Shown: piece by piece, positions 46,265 to 53,994 of the stretch
Position numbering within the stretch: position 1 is the stretch's first letter
Layout: every line of letters begins with the position of its first letter
NCBI RefSeq assembly: GCF_900102695.1
Contig: NZ_FMVW01000005.1
Coordinates: 62,001-126,000, forward strand
DNA: 64,000 nucleotides
DNA from: Afifella marina DSM 2698
Lineage (GTDB): Bacteria; Pseudomonadota; Alphaproteobacteria; Rhizobiales; Afifellaceae
Direction: 5' to 3'
Made by a program: the position numbers and the translations under genes
The notes under the pieces: model-generated
The model's database searches: none
Told to the model about the DNA's origin: nothing
The model's input: the letters and a program-made list of their open reading frames with translations, nothing else

Positions 46265-46723
46265 ATGTTCCTATTGCGATTCGCCCTGTCGGTTTCGGTT
46301 CTTTTCTCGACGGCCTTTCCGGCTGCAGCGGGTTCCGAGCTGCCGGGGCTCTACCGGGCGGTGGTGGAGCGTGTCGTCGATGGCGATACGCTGGCGGTGC
46401 GGGCGACGATCTGGCTCGACCAGGAGGTGCGGGTTCTGGTGCGGCTTCGCGGCATCGACGCGCCGGAGCTTCGCGCGCGTTGCCTGGCGGAAAAGTTGCA
46501 GGCTCTGGCGGCGACGGATGCGCTCGCCGCGCTCGTCACCGATCCGGCCGTCACCTTGAGCGAGGTGGAGGGCGACAAATATGGCGGGCGGGTGGTTGCG
46601 GATGTGCGCGATGCGAAGGGCCGCGATCTCGGCGCGCTGCTGCTGCAGGAGGGGCTGGTGCGGGCCTATGCCGGCGGCCATCGCGATAGCTGGTGCGGAC
46701 AGCTTTCACTCAAGGGCGAGTGA
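46265..46723 (+). CDS. secreted thermonuclease-like (SNase) protein
   Basis: The 152-residue protein has a signal peptide (LLRFALSVSVLFSTAFPAAA, cleavage near residue 22) and one staphylococcal-nuclease domain: VVERVVDGDTLAVRA (residues 33-47), VRLRGIDAPELRARC with the catalytic Arg and Asp/Glu, and a late GLVRAYAGG. Such proteins degrade DNA or RNA outside the cytoplasm. The ATG follows a TATAGGAAC stretch with a weak GGAA. It stands alone and is convergent with the TPM operon. Confidence 0.86.
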   Translation: MFLLRFALSVSVLFSTAFPAAAGSELPGLYRAVVERVVDGDTLAVRATIWLDQEVRVLVRLRGIDAPELRARCLAEKLQALAATDALAALVTDPAVTLSEVEGDKYGGRVVADVRDAKGRDLGALLLQEGLVRAYAGGHRDSWCGQLSLKGE

Positions 46724-46749
46724 GCCCCGATGTTCGACGAGGCGGCGGC

Positions 46750-46775
46750 GGGGCGGCGGCTTGGCCGGCCGCCCC
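46750..46775 (+). terminator. GC-rich hairpin after the nuclease gene
   Basis: GGGGCGGC and GCCGCCCC pair across ten bases, 26 bases after the nuclease stop. No T-run follows directly. A near-perfect direct repeat (GCCCCGATCTCTGA and GCCCCGATTTCTGA) occupies 46771-46784 and 46805-46818 of the same gap. Confidence 0.4.
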
Positions 46776-46830
46776 GATCTCTGACATGCCTCGTTTTCTG
46801 ACGCGCCCCGATTTCTGATGCCGGTTGGCT

Positions 46831-47523
46831 TCAGACTTCGACGAGCTTGTCGGGCAGTTCGTTGGGATTTTCCGCGCCCGCGGGAATATGCTCGGCGAGG
46901 ATTTTTCCGCAGGCTGAGATCGCCTTTACCAGGCCGTCGGCAAGGGCACCCTTGCGGCTGTCCTCGATGAGCTCGGCCACGATCTCGTCCCAGATGCTCT
47001 GGTCGACATGGGCGTCGATGCCCTGATCGGCGATGATCGCCGCATAGCGTTCCGCCACGGACACGAAGATCAGGATGCCGGTGCGGCCGGCGGTTTCGTG
47101 GAGATTGTGGGCCATGAATTGCTGCATGGCGTGGCGTTCGGCGCGCTGGCGGCGGACGAATTCCGGCACCAGGAGGGGCCGGAGCGAGGGCAGCGAGGCG
47201 AGGAGCCCGAGAAGGATCACGAGCACGATCTGGCCGGCCGCGACGACGCGCGCATCGAGGCCGTCGCCCCAGAGGTCCGCCGATTGAGCGAGCCATTCAT
47301 TGCCGGGCGCAGGCGCCGTGAGCCAGGCTTCGGCGAGCGGGTAGAGAAAGGCGACGGCAATGCCGGCAAAGAGGCTGGCAAGGGCCGCCCAGAGAAGCGG
47401 GATGAAGCGATAGCTGTCGCTCGTCTCTGCCGCCACGGCGAAGATCTCGCCGGAGGTGCCGCTTTCGGCCGCGCGGATCGCTTCGGCGACGCGGGTGTGT
47501 TCGGTGGGATCGAGAATGGCCAT
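46831..47523 (-). CDS. TPM-domain membrane protein (LemA/TPM operon, gene 3)
   Basis: The 230-residue protein has a split TPM-type domain with two membrane helices inserted near residues 40-65 and 97-118 (VVAAGQIVLVILLGLLAS). The C-terminal part reads TGILIFVSVAERYAAIIADQ, then a helical end. It is the last gene of lemA-TPM-TPM, nine bases after its neighbour. This gene trio is widespread. The TPM fold is linked to photosystem II repair in plants, but the bacterial role is unknown. Confidence 0.82.
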   Translation of the reverse strand: MAILDPTEHTRVAEAIRAAESGTSGEIFAVAAETSDSYRFIPLLWAALASLFAGIAVAFLYPLAEAWLTAPAPGNEWLAQSADLWGDGLDARVVAAGQIVLVILLGLLASLPSLRPLLVPEFVRRQRAERHAMQQFMAHNLHETAGRTGILIFVSVAERYAAIIADQGIDAHVDQSIWDEIVAELIEDSRKGALADGLVKAISACGKILAEHIPAGAENPNELPDKLVEV

Positions 47524-47532
47524 GTCCGTCTC

Positions 47533-48276
47533 CTACCAGCTGCCCGACGAGCCGCCGCCGCCGAAGGAGCCGCCGCCGCCGGAAAATCCGCCGCCGCCGC
47601 CGCCGCCAAAGCCGCCGCCGTAATTGTTGAGGCCCCCGATAAAGCCGCCGGTGCGGCGCCGGCCGCGCCCGCGCGGCCCGAAGAGGCCGGAGAACATGAT
47701 GATGAAGAAGACCGCCATGAAGATCATGGTGACGATGGCGGGGCCCATATCGCCTTGCGGCTCACGCTCCTTGGCGCGCTCCACCCAGGCTGCGCGGTCG
47801 CCGGCGAGGACGGTGACGATGTCTTCGACGCCGCGCTTGATGCCGCCTGGAAAATCGCCCGCCTTGAAGCGGGGGATGATGGAGCCTTCGATGATGAGTT
47901 TGGAGATCGCATCGGTGAGGGTGGGCTCAAGGCCGTAGCCGACCTCGATCCTCACCTGGCGCTCGTTGGGCGCGACGAGGAGAAGGACGCCGTTGTCCTT
48001 GTCCTTCTGCCCGATTTGCCAGGCGCGGCCGAGATCGACGCCATATTGCTCGATGGAGCGGCCGTCGAGAGAGGGGACGGTGGCGATCACGAGCTGGTCG
48101 GAGGTTTTCTTTTCGAGATCGTCGGAAAGGGCGACGAGCTCCGCCTCCTGCGTCGGCGAGAGGAGATCGGCCGCATCGACGACGCGGCCGGTGAGTTTCG
48201 GGAAATCCTGGGCGGCGGCCGGCGCGACAAAGGCCGGCGCAGCGAGGATCAGAAAAGCAGCAATAAGGGCGCGCAA
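47533..48276 (-). CDS. exported TPM-domain protein, YgcG family (LemA/TPM operon, gene 2)
   Basis: The 247-residue protein starts with a signal peptide (LIAAFLILAAPAFVAPAAA, about 4-22). A TPM domain follows (about 25-160: LTGRVVDAADLLSPTQEAEL, LVIATVPSLDGRSIEQYGVD, NGVLLLVAPNERQVRIEVG). Then come one membrane helix (AIVTMIFMAVFFIIMFSGLF, about 179-198) and a very Gly-rich tail ending GGSSGSW. The tail is typical of this family. It is 18 bases after lemA. Confidence 0.88.
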   Translation of the reverse strand: MRALIAAFLILAAPAFVAPAAAQDFPKLTGRVVDAADLLSPTQEAELVALSDDLEKKTSDQLVIATVPSLDGRSIEQYGVDLGRAWQIGQKDKDNGVLLLVAPNERQVRIEVGYGLEPTLTDAISKLIIEGSIIPRFKAGDFPGGIKRGVEDIVTVLAGDRAAWVERAKEREPQGDMGPAIVTMIFMAVFFIIMFSGLFGPRGRGRRRTGGFIGGLNNYGGGFGGGGGGGFSGGGGSFGGGGSSGSW

Positions 48277-48294
48277 AACGTCTCTCGTCTCAGA

Positions 48295-48990
48295 TCAATT
48301 GCCGGTGCCGGTCGCGGGCTCGTTGGCCGGCTGGTTCTCGTTGGCGGGAGCGGTCTCGTTGGCCGGGGCATTGAAATTCACCCCCGGCGCATTGCTGCCG
48401 CCGAAATCGACCTGCGGGGCGTTGGCGTTTTCAGGTGCGGTCTCGAAATTCGCCATGGGCTCGTAGCCGGAATAAAGCGTCGCCGCCCAGAGCCGGCCCG
48501 GGAAGGTCTTGAGCTCGGTGTTGTATTTGCGCACGGCCTCGATGTAGTCGCGGCGCGCCACCGCGATGCGGTTTTCCGTGCCTTCGAGCTGCGATTGCAG
48601 CGCCAGGAAGTTCTGGTTGGATTTGAGATCGGGATAATTCTCGGTGATGGCGAGAAGCCGGCCGAGGGCGGCGCCGAGCTCGCCCTGCGCCTCCTGATAG
48701 CGGCGCATGGCTTCCGGATCCGTCGGATCGACGTTGAGATTGGTCTGCGTCGCCTTGGAGCGGGCCTCCACGACGGAGGTCAGGACGTCTTTTTCCTGCC
48801 GGGCAAAGCCCTTCACCGTCTCAACGAGGTTCGGGACGAGATCGGCACGGCGCTGATACTGGTTCTCGACCTGGCTCCAGGCGGCCTTCGCCTGTTCCTC
48901 GTAGGTCGGAATGGTGTTGACGCCGCAAGAGGCGAGAAAGATGGCCACGAAGCCGATGAAAGCGATGCGAAGGCCGGTGAGCGGGCGCAT
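48295..48990 (-). CDS. lemA: LemA family lipoprotein (LemA/TPM operon, gene 1)
   Basis: The 231-residue protein has a lipoprotein signal: a hydrophobic stretch to FLASC with the lipid-attached Cys at residue 22. The LemA domain follows (QAKAAWSQVENQYQRRADLV, VETVKGFARQEKDVLTSVVE, YNTELKTFPGRLWA). The last 50 residues are Asn/Ala/Pro/Glu-rich and repetitive. LemA proteins are helical surface or periplasmic proteins of unknown role that travel with TPM proteins, as here. The ATG at 48990 follows GGAGGTTTTC, a clear ribosome-binding site. Confidence 0.9.
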   Translation of the reverse strand: MRPLTGLRIAFIGFVAIFLASCGVNTIPTYEEQAKAAWSQVENQYQRRADLVPNLVETVKGFARQEKDVLTSVVEARSKATQTNLNVDPTDPEAMRRYQEAQGELGAALGRLLAITENYPDLKSNQNFLALQSQLEGTENRIAVARRDYIEAVRKYNTELKTFPGRLWAATLYSGYEPMANFETAPENANAPQVDFGGSNAPGVNFNAPANETAPANENQPANEPATGTGN

Positions 48991-49100
48991 GAAAACCTCC
49001 GGTGAGTGCGGGCGAAAGGTAGTGCCGCATGTTTGGGGCGCAAGCGACAATCGTGGGTGATTTGGCCAAAAGGTGGGAATTTGCCGCGGATTGCACCCGC

Positions 49101-49508
49101 CTAAGCGCCGGCACGGCGTCCTGCGAGAAGCCAATAGACGAAGGCGCCGACCGTGCCCGCGGCGGCGAAGATGGCAATGTCGGAGAATTCGGACGCCGGC
49201 GGCCCGGCAATACCGAGGATGGTCGCGGCCGAGCCGACCACCGCGCCGAAGACGAGATGCAGGATGAGCGAGCGCCAGCCGAAGCTTTCGGCAAACAAGA
49301 TCATCAGGAAGGAGGGGATGCCTGCGACGGCGCCGACGACAAAGGCCGCGAAGAAGGAGACGAGGGCCGCCTTGAAGGCGTAATCCTGAAGCGGCTCACC
49401 GGGATGAAGCTCCGGCGGGACGGAGAAATACAGAACCGTCGCCGCCGCCCAGCAGGCGGCGATGAAAGCGATCGGTATGAGGAGGATGATCCGCCAGATC
49501 CGGGCCAT
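49101..49508 (-). CDS. hypothetical four-helix membrane protein
   Basis: The 135-residue protein has about four membrane helices (IWRIILLIPIAFIAACWAAA near 4-23, ALVSFFAAFVVGAVAGIPSF near 48-67, SLILHLVFGAVVGSAATILG, FAAAGTVGAFVYWLLAG). No family is recognised. It begins 11 bases after rlmN on the same strand, so it is probably co-transcribed. It ends 110 bases before lemA. Composition is like its neighbours. Confidence 0.65.
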   Translation of the reverse strand: MARIWRIILLIPIAFIAACWAAATVLYFSVPPELHPGEPLQDYAFKAALVSFFAAFVVGAVAGIPSFLMILFAESFGWRSLILHLVFGAVVGSAATILGIAGPPASEFSDIAIFAAAGTVGAFVYWLLAGRRAGA

Positions 49509-49519
49509 GCCGGAGGCGC

Positions 49520-50776
49520 TCAGCCTTCCGCCGCAAGCGCCGGCGCTGTTTCGCGCTCGCGCTTTTTGAGGCGCTCGCTAGCGCTCTTCAACTGGCCGCA
49601 GGCGGCGAAGATGTCACGCCCGCGCGGGGTGCGGATCGGCGAGGCGTAGCCGGCGCGGTTCACCACCTCGGCGAAACGCTCGATCTGATCCCAGTCGGAG
49701 CATTGATAGGGGCTACCGGGCCAGGGATTGAACGGGATGAGATTGATTTTCGCCGGGATGCCTTTGAGGAGCCGCACGAGCTCCTTCGCCTCGGCGAGCG
49801 AATCGTTGATGCCCTCCAGCATCACATATTCGAAGGTGATGCGCCGGGCGTTCGACAGGCCCGGATAGGCGCGGCAGGCGTCGAGAAGCTCGGCGATCGG
49901 CCATTTGCGGTTGATCGGCACGATCTCGTCGCGAAGATCGTCGCGCACGGCATGGAGCGAAATCGCCAGCATGCAGCCGATCTCCTCACCGGTGCGGAAA
50001 ATGCCGGGCACCACGCCCGAAGTCGACAGCGTGATGCGCCGCTTCGACAGGGACAGGCCCTCGCCATCGGAGGCGATCAGAAGCGCGTCGCGCACATTCT
50101 CGAAATTATAAAGCGGCTCGCCCATGCCCATCATGACGATGTTGGAGACGAGGCGGCCTTCCGTCGGGACGATCGCTCCCTGCGGCGTGGCGAGATCGGG
50201 AAAATCGCCGATGCGCTCGCGTGCCACCAGGATCTGCGAGACGATCTCGCCGGGCGTCAGGTTGCGCACGAGCTTCTGCGTGCCGGTGTGGCAGAAGGTG
50301 CAGTTCAAGGTGCAGCCGACCTGGCTCGACACGCAGAGCGTGCCGCGGCCCTCTTCGGGGATATAGACGGTTTCCACATCGACCGGGCGGCCCGCCGTCG
50401 GGCCGGGACGATCGGCGCCTTGCGCCGGAAACCGCATCAGCCATTTGCGCGTGCCGTCGACGGAAATCTGCTCGGAGACGATTTCCGGGCGGGCAATGGC
50501 AAAGGTGTCGCCGAGAGCGGCGCGCAGCTCCTTGCCCATATTGGTCATGGCGTCGAAGGAGGTGGCGCCGCGCAGATAGAGCCAGTGCCAGAGCTGGTTG
50601 ACGCGCATGCGGCGCTGCCGTTCCGGCACGCCAATTTCGCCCAGCGCATCGGCGAGCTCCTCGCGGCTCAGGCCGACGAGGGAGCGGCGGACGGCGGAAA
50701 CATCCGTGGAAAGCGGCTGTGCAGACGCGTCGAAGCGCGGCGCAGCCGCGGGTGTGGCAAGGCTCATATCGTTCAT
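49520..50776 (-). CDS. rlmN: dual-specificity 23S rRNA/tRNA m2A methyltransferase RlmN
   Basis: The 418-residue radical-SAM enzyme methylates C2 of A2503 in 23S rRNA and A37 in some tRNAs. The iron-sulfur motif is CTLNCTFC (Cys155, Cys159, Cys162 from the ATG at 50776). Family segments include [40 protein letters not shown] and [18 protein letters not shown] 13 codons upstream also opens the frame but is less likely. Neither start has a strong ribosome-binding site. Confidence 0.95.
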   Translation of the reverse strand: MNDMSLATPAAAPRFDASAQPLSTDVSAVRRSLVGLSREELADALGEIGVPERQRRMRVNQLWHWLYLRGATSFDAMTNMGKELRAALGDTFAIARPEIVSEQISVDGTRKWLMRFPAQGADRPGPTAGRPVDVETVYIPEEGRGTLCVSSQVGCTLNCTFCHTGTQKLVRNLTPGEIVSQILVARERIGDFPDLATPQGAIVPTEGRLVSNIVMMGMGEPLYNFENVRDALLIASDGEGLSLSKRRITLSTSGVVPGIFRTGEEIGCMLAISLHAVRDDLRDEIVPINRKWPIAELLDACRAYPGLSNARRITFEYVMLEGINDSLAEAKELVRLLKGIPAKINLIPFNPWPGSPYQCSDWDQIERFAEVVNRAGYASPIRTPRGRDIFAACGQLKSASERLKKRERETAPALAAEG

Positions 50777-50822
50777 GGCGGTGTCGAAGGTGGGTCTTAG
50801 CACAGGCTCATGCAAACGAAAA

Positions 50823-50845
50823 CGGACCGCCCGCAGGACGGTCCG
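50823..50845 (-). terminator. intrinsic terminator of the IalB gene
   Basis: CGGACCG and CGGTCCG form a perfect seven-base stem around a nine-base loop. On the - strand it is followed by TTTTCGTTT. It lies 26 bases after the IalB stop and just before rlmN, so it ends the IalB transcript. Confidence 0.78.
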
Positions 50846-50870
50846 CTTCGAAAATCTCGGCTTGTGGCCG

Positions 50871-51368
50871 TTATTTACATTCGGAAGCGACCTTGTTGCT
50901 CGCCGCCGTCACCCCGGAAAGGGAGAATTGATAGCTCGTCTCGTTGCCGCGGCGCGATGTCCCGGTCACCGTCATCTGGCGCCCGCTCTTCATCGCCGCA
51001 TAGAGCTGCGGCTCCTCGGCCTCGTTCAGAAGCCAGGCGCTGTCGCCCTTGGTGAACATCGTGAACTTCTTGCCGTCGATGTCGACGGTCACCGTCGACT
51101 TGTCCTCAAAGGCGTAGCCGACGACGAAATTCGCCTCATGGCCAATGTTCTCAGCCGGACTTGTGCGCACGAAGAAGGCGACTTTGCCGTGATTGAGATT
51201 CGACGGCATCTCCTTCTTCGGAGTTGAGTGGATGAAGCAGACGGTGCCCTTGTCGCCCGGATAGCTCCAGGCCGTCCAATCGTTGAACTGACCCAGCGAA
51301 TTCGGCGTCTGAGCGAAGGCTGCGGTCGCGACGATCAAAAAGAGGCTCGTCAGAAATGTCCTTAGCAT
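50871..51368 (-). CDS. invasion-associated locus B (IalB) family protein, exported
   Basis: The 165-residue protein begins [19 protein letters not shown], a signal peptide cut near residue 19. The IalB-type beta-rich domain follows ([60 protein letters not shown]). A Cys pair (in VCFI and SECK) probably forms a disulfide. The family is named for a Bartonella factor but is widespread in free-living alphaproteobacteria, so a virulence role is not implied. It is monocistronic. Confidence 0.85.
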   Translation of the reverse strand: MLRTFLTSLFLIVATAAFAQTPNSLGQFNDWTAWSYPGDKGTVCFIHSTPKKEMPSNLNHGKVAFFVRTSPAENIGHEANFVVGYAFEDKSTVTVDIDGKKFTMFTKGDSAWLLNEAEEPQLYAAMKSGRQMTVTGTSRRGNETSYQFSLSGVTAASNKVASECK

Positions 51369-51580
51369 GCCTGTCCCGCAATCGATGGTTTCTACGAAGC
51401 CGCGCCGCATCGGCGAGGCGTCGGTCGTGATGGTCGCTCTAGAGATGCGTCATCGTGGTTACTAAATCATGAACCGAGCGTAGGCCACAGGCGAAGCCTG
51501 CCGGCATCCGTTTGACCGGCTCGATGCCGGGAGTGTTGTTTGGGAAAAAACGGCCAGATTTTGACGGAGGGGGCGTTTCC
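51369..51580. other. intergenic region between IalB and DUF1232 genes
   Basis: The 212 bases hold the IalB upstream region and the DUF1232 gene's downstream end. Small open frames here have no ribosome-binding site. A GCCGG-rich imperfect inverted repeat lies near 51495-51530. Nothing else is recognised. Confidence 0.4.
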
Positions 51581-51958
51581 TCAGGCTTCGGCGCCCACTT
51601 CTTCCTCAAGTGCCGTCGTTGCGGCGGTGCGATGCTCCTCGCGAATGGAGGAGGAGACGGCGGCCAGCGCTGCAGCCAGAACCGAGGCGTCGTCGAGAAA
51701 ACCAAGGCCGACGATGAAATCCGGCACGAGGTCGAAGGGGGAGACGAAATAAGCGAGGGCTGCGACCACCGTCAGCTTGGCGCGTGTCGGCGTGCGCGGA
51801 TCGAGCATGGCGTAATAGGCCGACACAACTTCGTGCATGAAGGGAATTGTGCGCAGCGCCTTCCTGACCGTCGGCCAGAACCGGCGCTTGATTTCCGCTT
51901 CCTTGTCGGCCGCATCCTCCGGGCCGAGAATCTCGATATCAGGTACCGTACGTGCCAT
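51581..51958 (-). CDS. DUF1232 (YkvA-like) protein
   Basis: The 125-residue protein contains the DUF1232 core: YYAMLDPRTPTRAKLTVVAA followed by LAYFVSPFDLVPDFIVGLGF and LDDASVLAAALAAV. Such proteins have one or two membrane-associated helices and unknown function. The ATG at 51958 (MARTVPDIEIL) fits the family; the frame upstream is poor-quality sequence. It is divergent from the dehydrogenase gene across 127 bases. Confidence 0.85.
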   Translation of the reverse strand: MARTVPDIEILGPEDAADKEAEIKRRFWPTVRKALRTIPFMHEVVSAYYAMLDPRTPTRAKLTVVAALAYFVSPFDLVPDFIVGLGFLDDASVLAAALAAVSSSIREEHRTAATTALEEEVGAEA

Positions 51959-52085
51959 CTGGCGCTCCCATCTGATCGTGTTCAATTGGGGCGCGAGTGG
52001 TCCTTTCGCAAGACGCGGGGCTTGGCTAAGAGGAGGCTGAGCGAGGGAGAAGAGCCCGCCCGGCGGGTTTAAAGGGGAGGACAGA

Positions 52086-52871
52086 ATGCAGCTCAATTCC
52101 GATATCGCAGCGATCGTGACCGGCGGGGCTTCGGGCCTCGGCGAGGCGACGGCGCGCATGCTCGCCCATCAGGGCGTGCGGGTGACGATCTTCGACATGA
52201 ACGAGGAGCGCGGCCGGATGACGGCGGGCGACATCGCCGGAACGTTCGTGCCGGTCGACGTGACCGATGCCGCAAGCGTCGCGGCGGGCTTCGAGGCAGC
52301 GCGCAAGGCGCATGGCGTGGAGCGCATCCTGGTGAATTGCGCCGGCATCGCGCTCGGGCGCAAGACGCTTGGCACCGACCGCAAGACGGGCGAGCTCAAG
52401 GCGCACGACATGGCCTCGTTCCGCAAGGTGGTGGAGGTCAACCTCATCGGCACCTACCAGATGATCGCGCAATCGGTTCCGGAGATGTCGCAGTTGCAGC
52501 CGATCACGGCGGACGGCTGCCGGGGCGTCATCGTCATGACCTCTTCGGTGGCGGCGACGGACGGGCAGATCGGCCAGGCGGCCTATGCCGCCTCCAAGGG
52601 CGGCGTTCTCGGCATGACGCTGCCGGTCGCGCGCGACCTCACCGAATACGGCATTCGCGTCTGCGCCATTCAGCCCGGCGTGTTCGAGACGCCGATGGTC
52701 TCCGGCATGCCGGAGAAAGTGCGCGAGAGCCTCGCCGCCGGCGTGCCGTTTCCGAAACGTCTCGGTCAGGCGCACGAATATGCGCATGTCGTGAAGTTCA
52801 TCTGCGAGAACGATTATATGAACGGCGAATCGATCCGCCTCGATGGAGCGATCCGCCTCGCGCCGCGGTGA
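52086..52871 (+). CDS. short-chain dehydrogenase, 3-hydroxyacyl-CoA dehydrogenase type-2-like
   Basis: The 261-residue protein is a classical SDR. It has cofactor-binding VTGGASGLGEATARM (residues 11-25), NCAGIA near residue 84, and the catalytic Ser154 (TSSVAATDG), Tyr167 and Lys171 (YAASKGG). The pattern of the NAD-binding part (IFDMNEERG) and the long insert KTLGTDRKTGELKAHDM fit the HSD17B10/type-2 3-hydroxyacyl-CoA dehydrogenase group, which oxidises 3-hydroxyacyl-CoA in beta-oxidation. GGGAGGACAG precedes the ATG. It is not in an operon with other beta-oxidation genes. Confidence 0.88.
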   Translation: MQLNSDIAAIVTGGASGLGEATARMLAHQGVRVTIFDMNEERGRMTAGDIAGTFVPVDVTDAASVAAGFEAARKAHGVERILVNCAGIALGRKTLGTDRKTGELKAHDMASFRKVVEVNLIGTYQMIAQSVPEMSQLQPITADGCRGVIVMTSSVAATDGQIGQAAYAASKGGVLGMTLPVARDLTEYGIRVCAIQPGVFETPMVSGMPEKVRESLAAGVPFPKRLGQAHEYAHVVKFICENDYMNGESIRLDGAIRLAPR

Positions 52872-52952
52872 GGGGGCGGGTGCAGACGCCTGCACCGGCG
52901 AAAGCCGGTGCGGTTGTCCGGTGTGATTTGCGCGGTGGATGGGCAGGTCAGC

Positions 52953-53420
52953 TTACCGCGTCCGCAAGACGAGGAATGCTGCAAACGCCCGCTTTGCTTG
53001 AGCGGGGACCCTATCGAACCTGTCCAGCACAGCTTCTGTCTGCTCGATATCAAGCAAAACGTCAGATTTGTAGAAAGTTTCGCTCGGATCGTAATCGGCA
53101 ATTTGCCGTTTCTCCTGCATTGCGACGAAGCGCAGTGCAAAGTCCTGCAATTCTTGCGGAAAGCCAACTAACGCAGATGTGTTGTTGCATCGGCTTTTCG
53201 CCGTTCCGTGATCGAGTGCGCGATAGGCCTGAAGCCAAGCGGCATCGCTGCGGGCCGACCCGGTTCCACCGATAAACAGATCCGCAGTTGTCTTCGCCAG
53301 GGTGTGAAAGAGCGCGTAATAGACCGAGCTGGTGGCGCGTCTCAGATTCGCCTGGCGCGGCTTGCCATGGCCAGATCGGGTGAGATCTCGCGCAGTTTCG
53401 AGCAGGTCACGCGGCTTCAC
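52953..53420 (-). CDS. HEPN-like protein
   Basis: The 155-residue all-helical protein has the look of a HEPN domain: ANLRRATSSVYYALFHTLA (about 25-42), then AAWLQAYRALDHGTAKSRC. HEPN proteins are often RNases in toxin-antitoxin or defence modules, with an R-x4-6-H active site. Here the nearest match is R67-ALD-H71, one residue short, so catalysis is doubtful. The partner gene immediately upstream overlaps it by 14 bases. Family assignment is by pattern only and should be checked by structure. Confidence 0.6.
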   Translation of the reverse strand: MKPRDLLETARDLTRSGHGKPRQANLRRATSSVYYALFHTLAKTTADLFIGGTGSARSDAAWLQAYRALDHGTAKSRCNNTSALVGFPQELQDFALRFVAMQEKRQIADYDPSETFYKSDVLLDIEQTEAVLDRFDRVPAQAKRAFAAFLVLRTR

Positions 53421-53709
53421 CCATCAGACCCTTCGCCTCGTTGCGTGCGATGAACGAAAACAACGGAAACCCGAACTCGCCAAGGTCGCGCAGCTTCGGA
53501 AGGATATGACGTGTCAACATCGATAGCTTGCCTGCGTCGACGTCCTTGGCGTGTCCGTCGAAGATCACATCGATCCGGATGAGATCGTCGCCGTCGCGAC
53601 CGCTTTCCTCCCGCACATTGATCTGCACGATCCGCATGTCGGCGAGTTCAGTCGCGAACACGTCCTTCACAAGGTTGCGTATGTCGCTGCCCCTGAACTT
53701 ATGCGGCAT
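53407..53709 (-). CDS. small protein paired with the HEPN-like gene
   Basis: The 100-residue protein (KFRGSDIRNLVKDVFATEL, then IVQINVREESGRDGDDLIRI, FSFIARNEAKGL at the end) is alpha/beta in character and acidic in the middle. It does not show the G-S-x10-D-x-D motif of the minimal nucleotidyltransferases that often pair with HEPN proteins. The gene overlaps the HEPN-like gene by 14 bases. It is preceded by an AT-rich stretch (53720-53755) that stands out from the GC-rich surroundings. Antitoxin-like function is an inference from context. Confidence 0.6.
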   Translation of the reverse strand: MPHKFRGSDIRNLVKDVFATELADMRIVQINVREESGRDGDDLIRIDVIFDGHAKDVDAGKLSMLTRHILPKLRDLGEFGFPLFSFIARNEAKGLMGEAA

Positions 53710-53719
53710 GGCAAGTAAC

Positions 53720-53755
53720 CTGCACTGACAAATATCTATATGTGTACGTTACGCC
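53720..53755 (-). promoter_or_regulatory. AT-rich promoter candidate of the HEPN-like pair
   Basis: This short stretch contains ATATAGATATTTG on the - strand, 12-45 bases before the partner-gene start, and is much richer in A and T than its neighbours. A -10-like TATAGAT can be read; no convincing -35 was found. Confidence 0.3.
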
Positions 53756-53943
53756 GTTCTCTAGGCGCCGACAATGAGAAACCCGCGCGACGAAACAGGC
53801 TGGCGAAGGGCGGCTGGTCGATATTTGGCTCGCTCTGCGCCGAATAACTCCGCTTTGCTTGGGCCTCCGCTGACGGATGATCGCGGTCACGCTCGGATGG
53901 TGCCGAAGGCCTTCCTGCCGCAGGTAAGCTTTGCTCTGGCCAC

Positions 53944-53967
53944 AAAAAAGGGGCGCCGGAGCGCCCC
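53944..53967 (-). terminator. intrinsic terminator directly after sdhA
   Basis: GGGGCGC and GCGCCCC pair around a four-base loop (53950-53967). On the - strand the stem is followed by TTTTTT. It begins about 28 bases after the sdhA stop. It ends the sdhCDA transcript without an sdhB gene. The rest of the gap (53756-53943) holds no recognised gene. Confidence 0.85.
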
Positions 53968-53994
53968 TTTCGCGAACTCTGATGTCGGGCGGCG

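Noticed and set aside
47008-49005. Open frame of about 665 codons opposite the LemA/TPM operon
   Set aside because: It is an Asp/Glu/Arg/Gly-rich antisense shadow across three recognisable genes.
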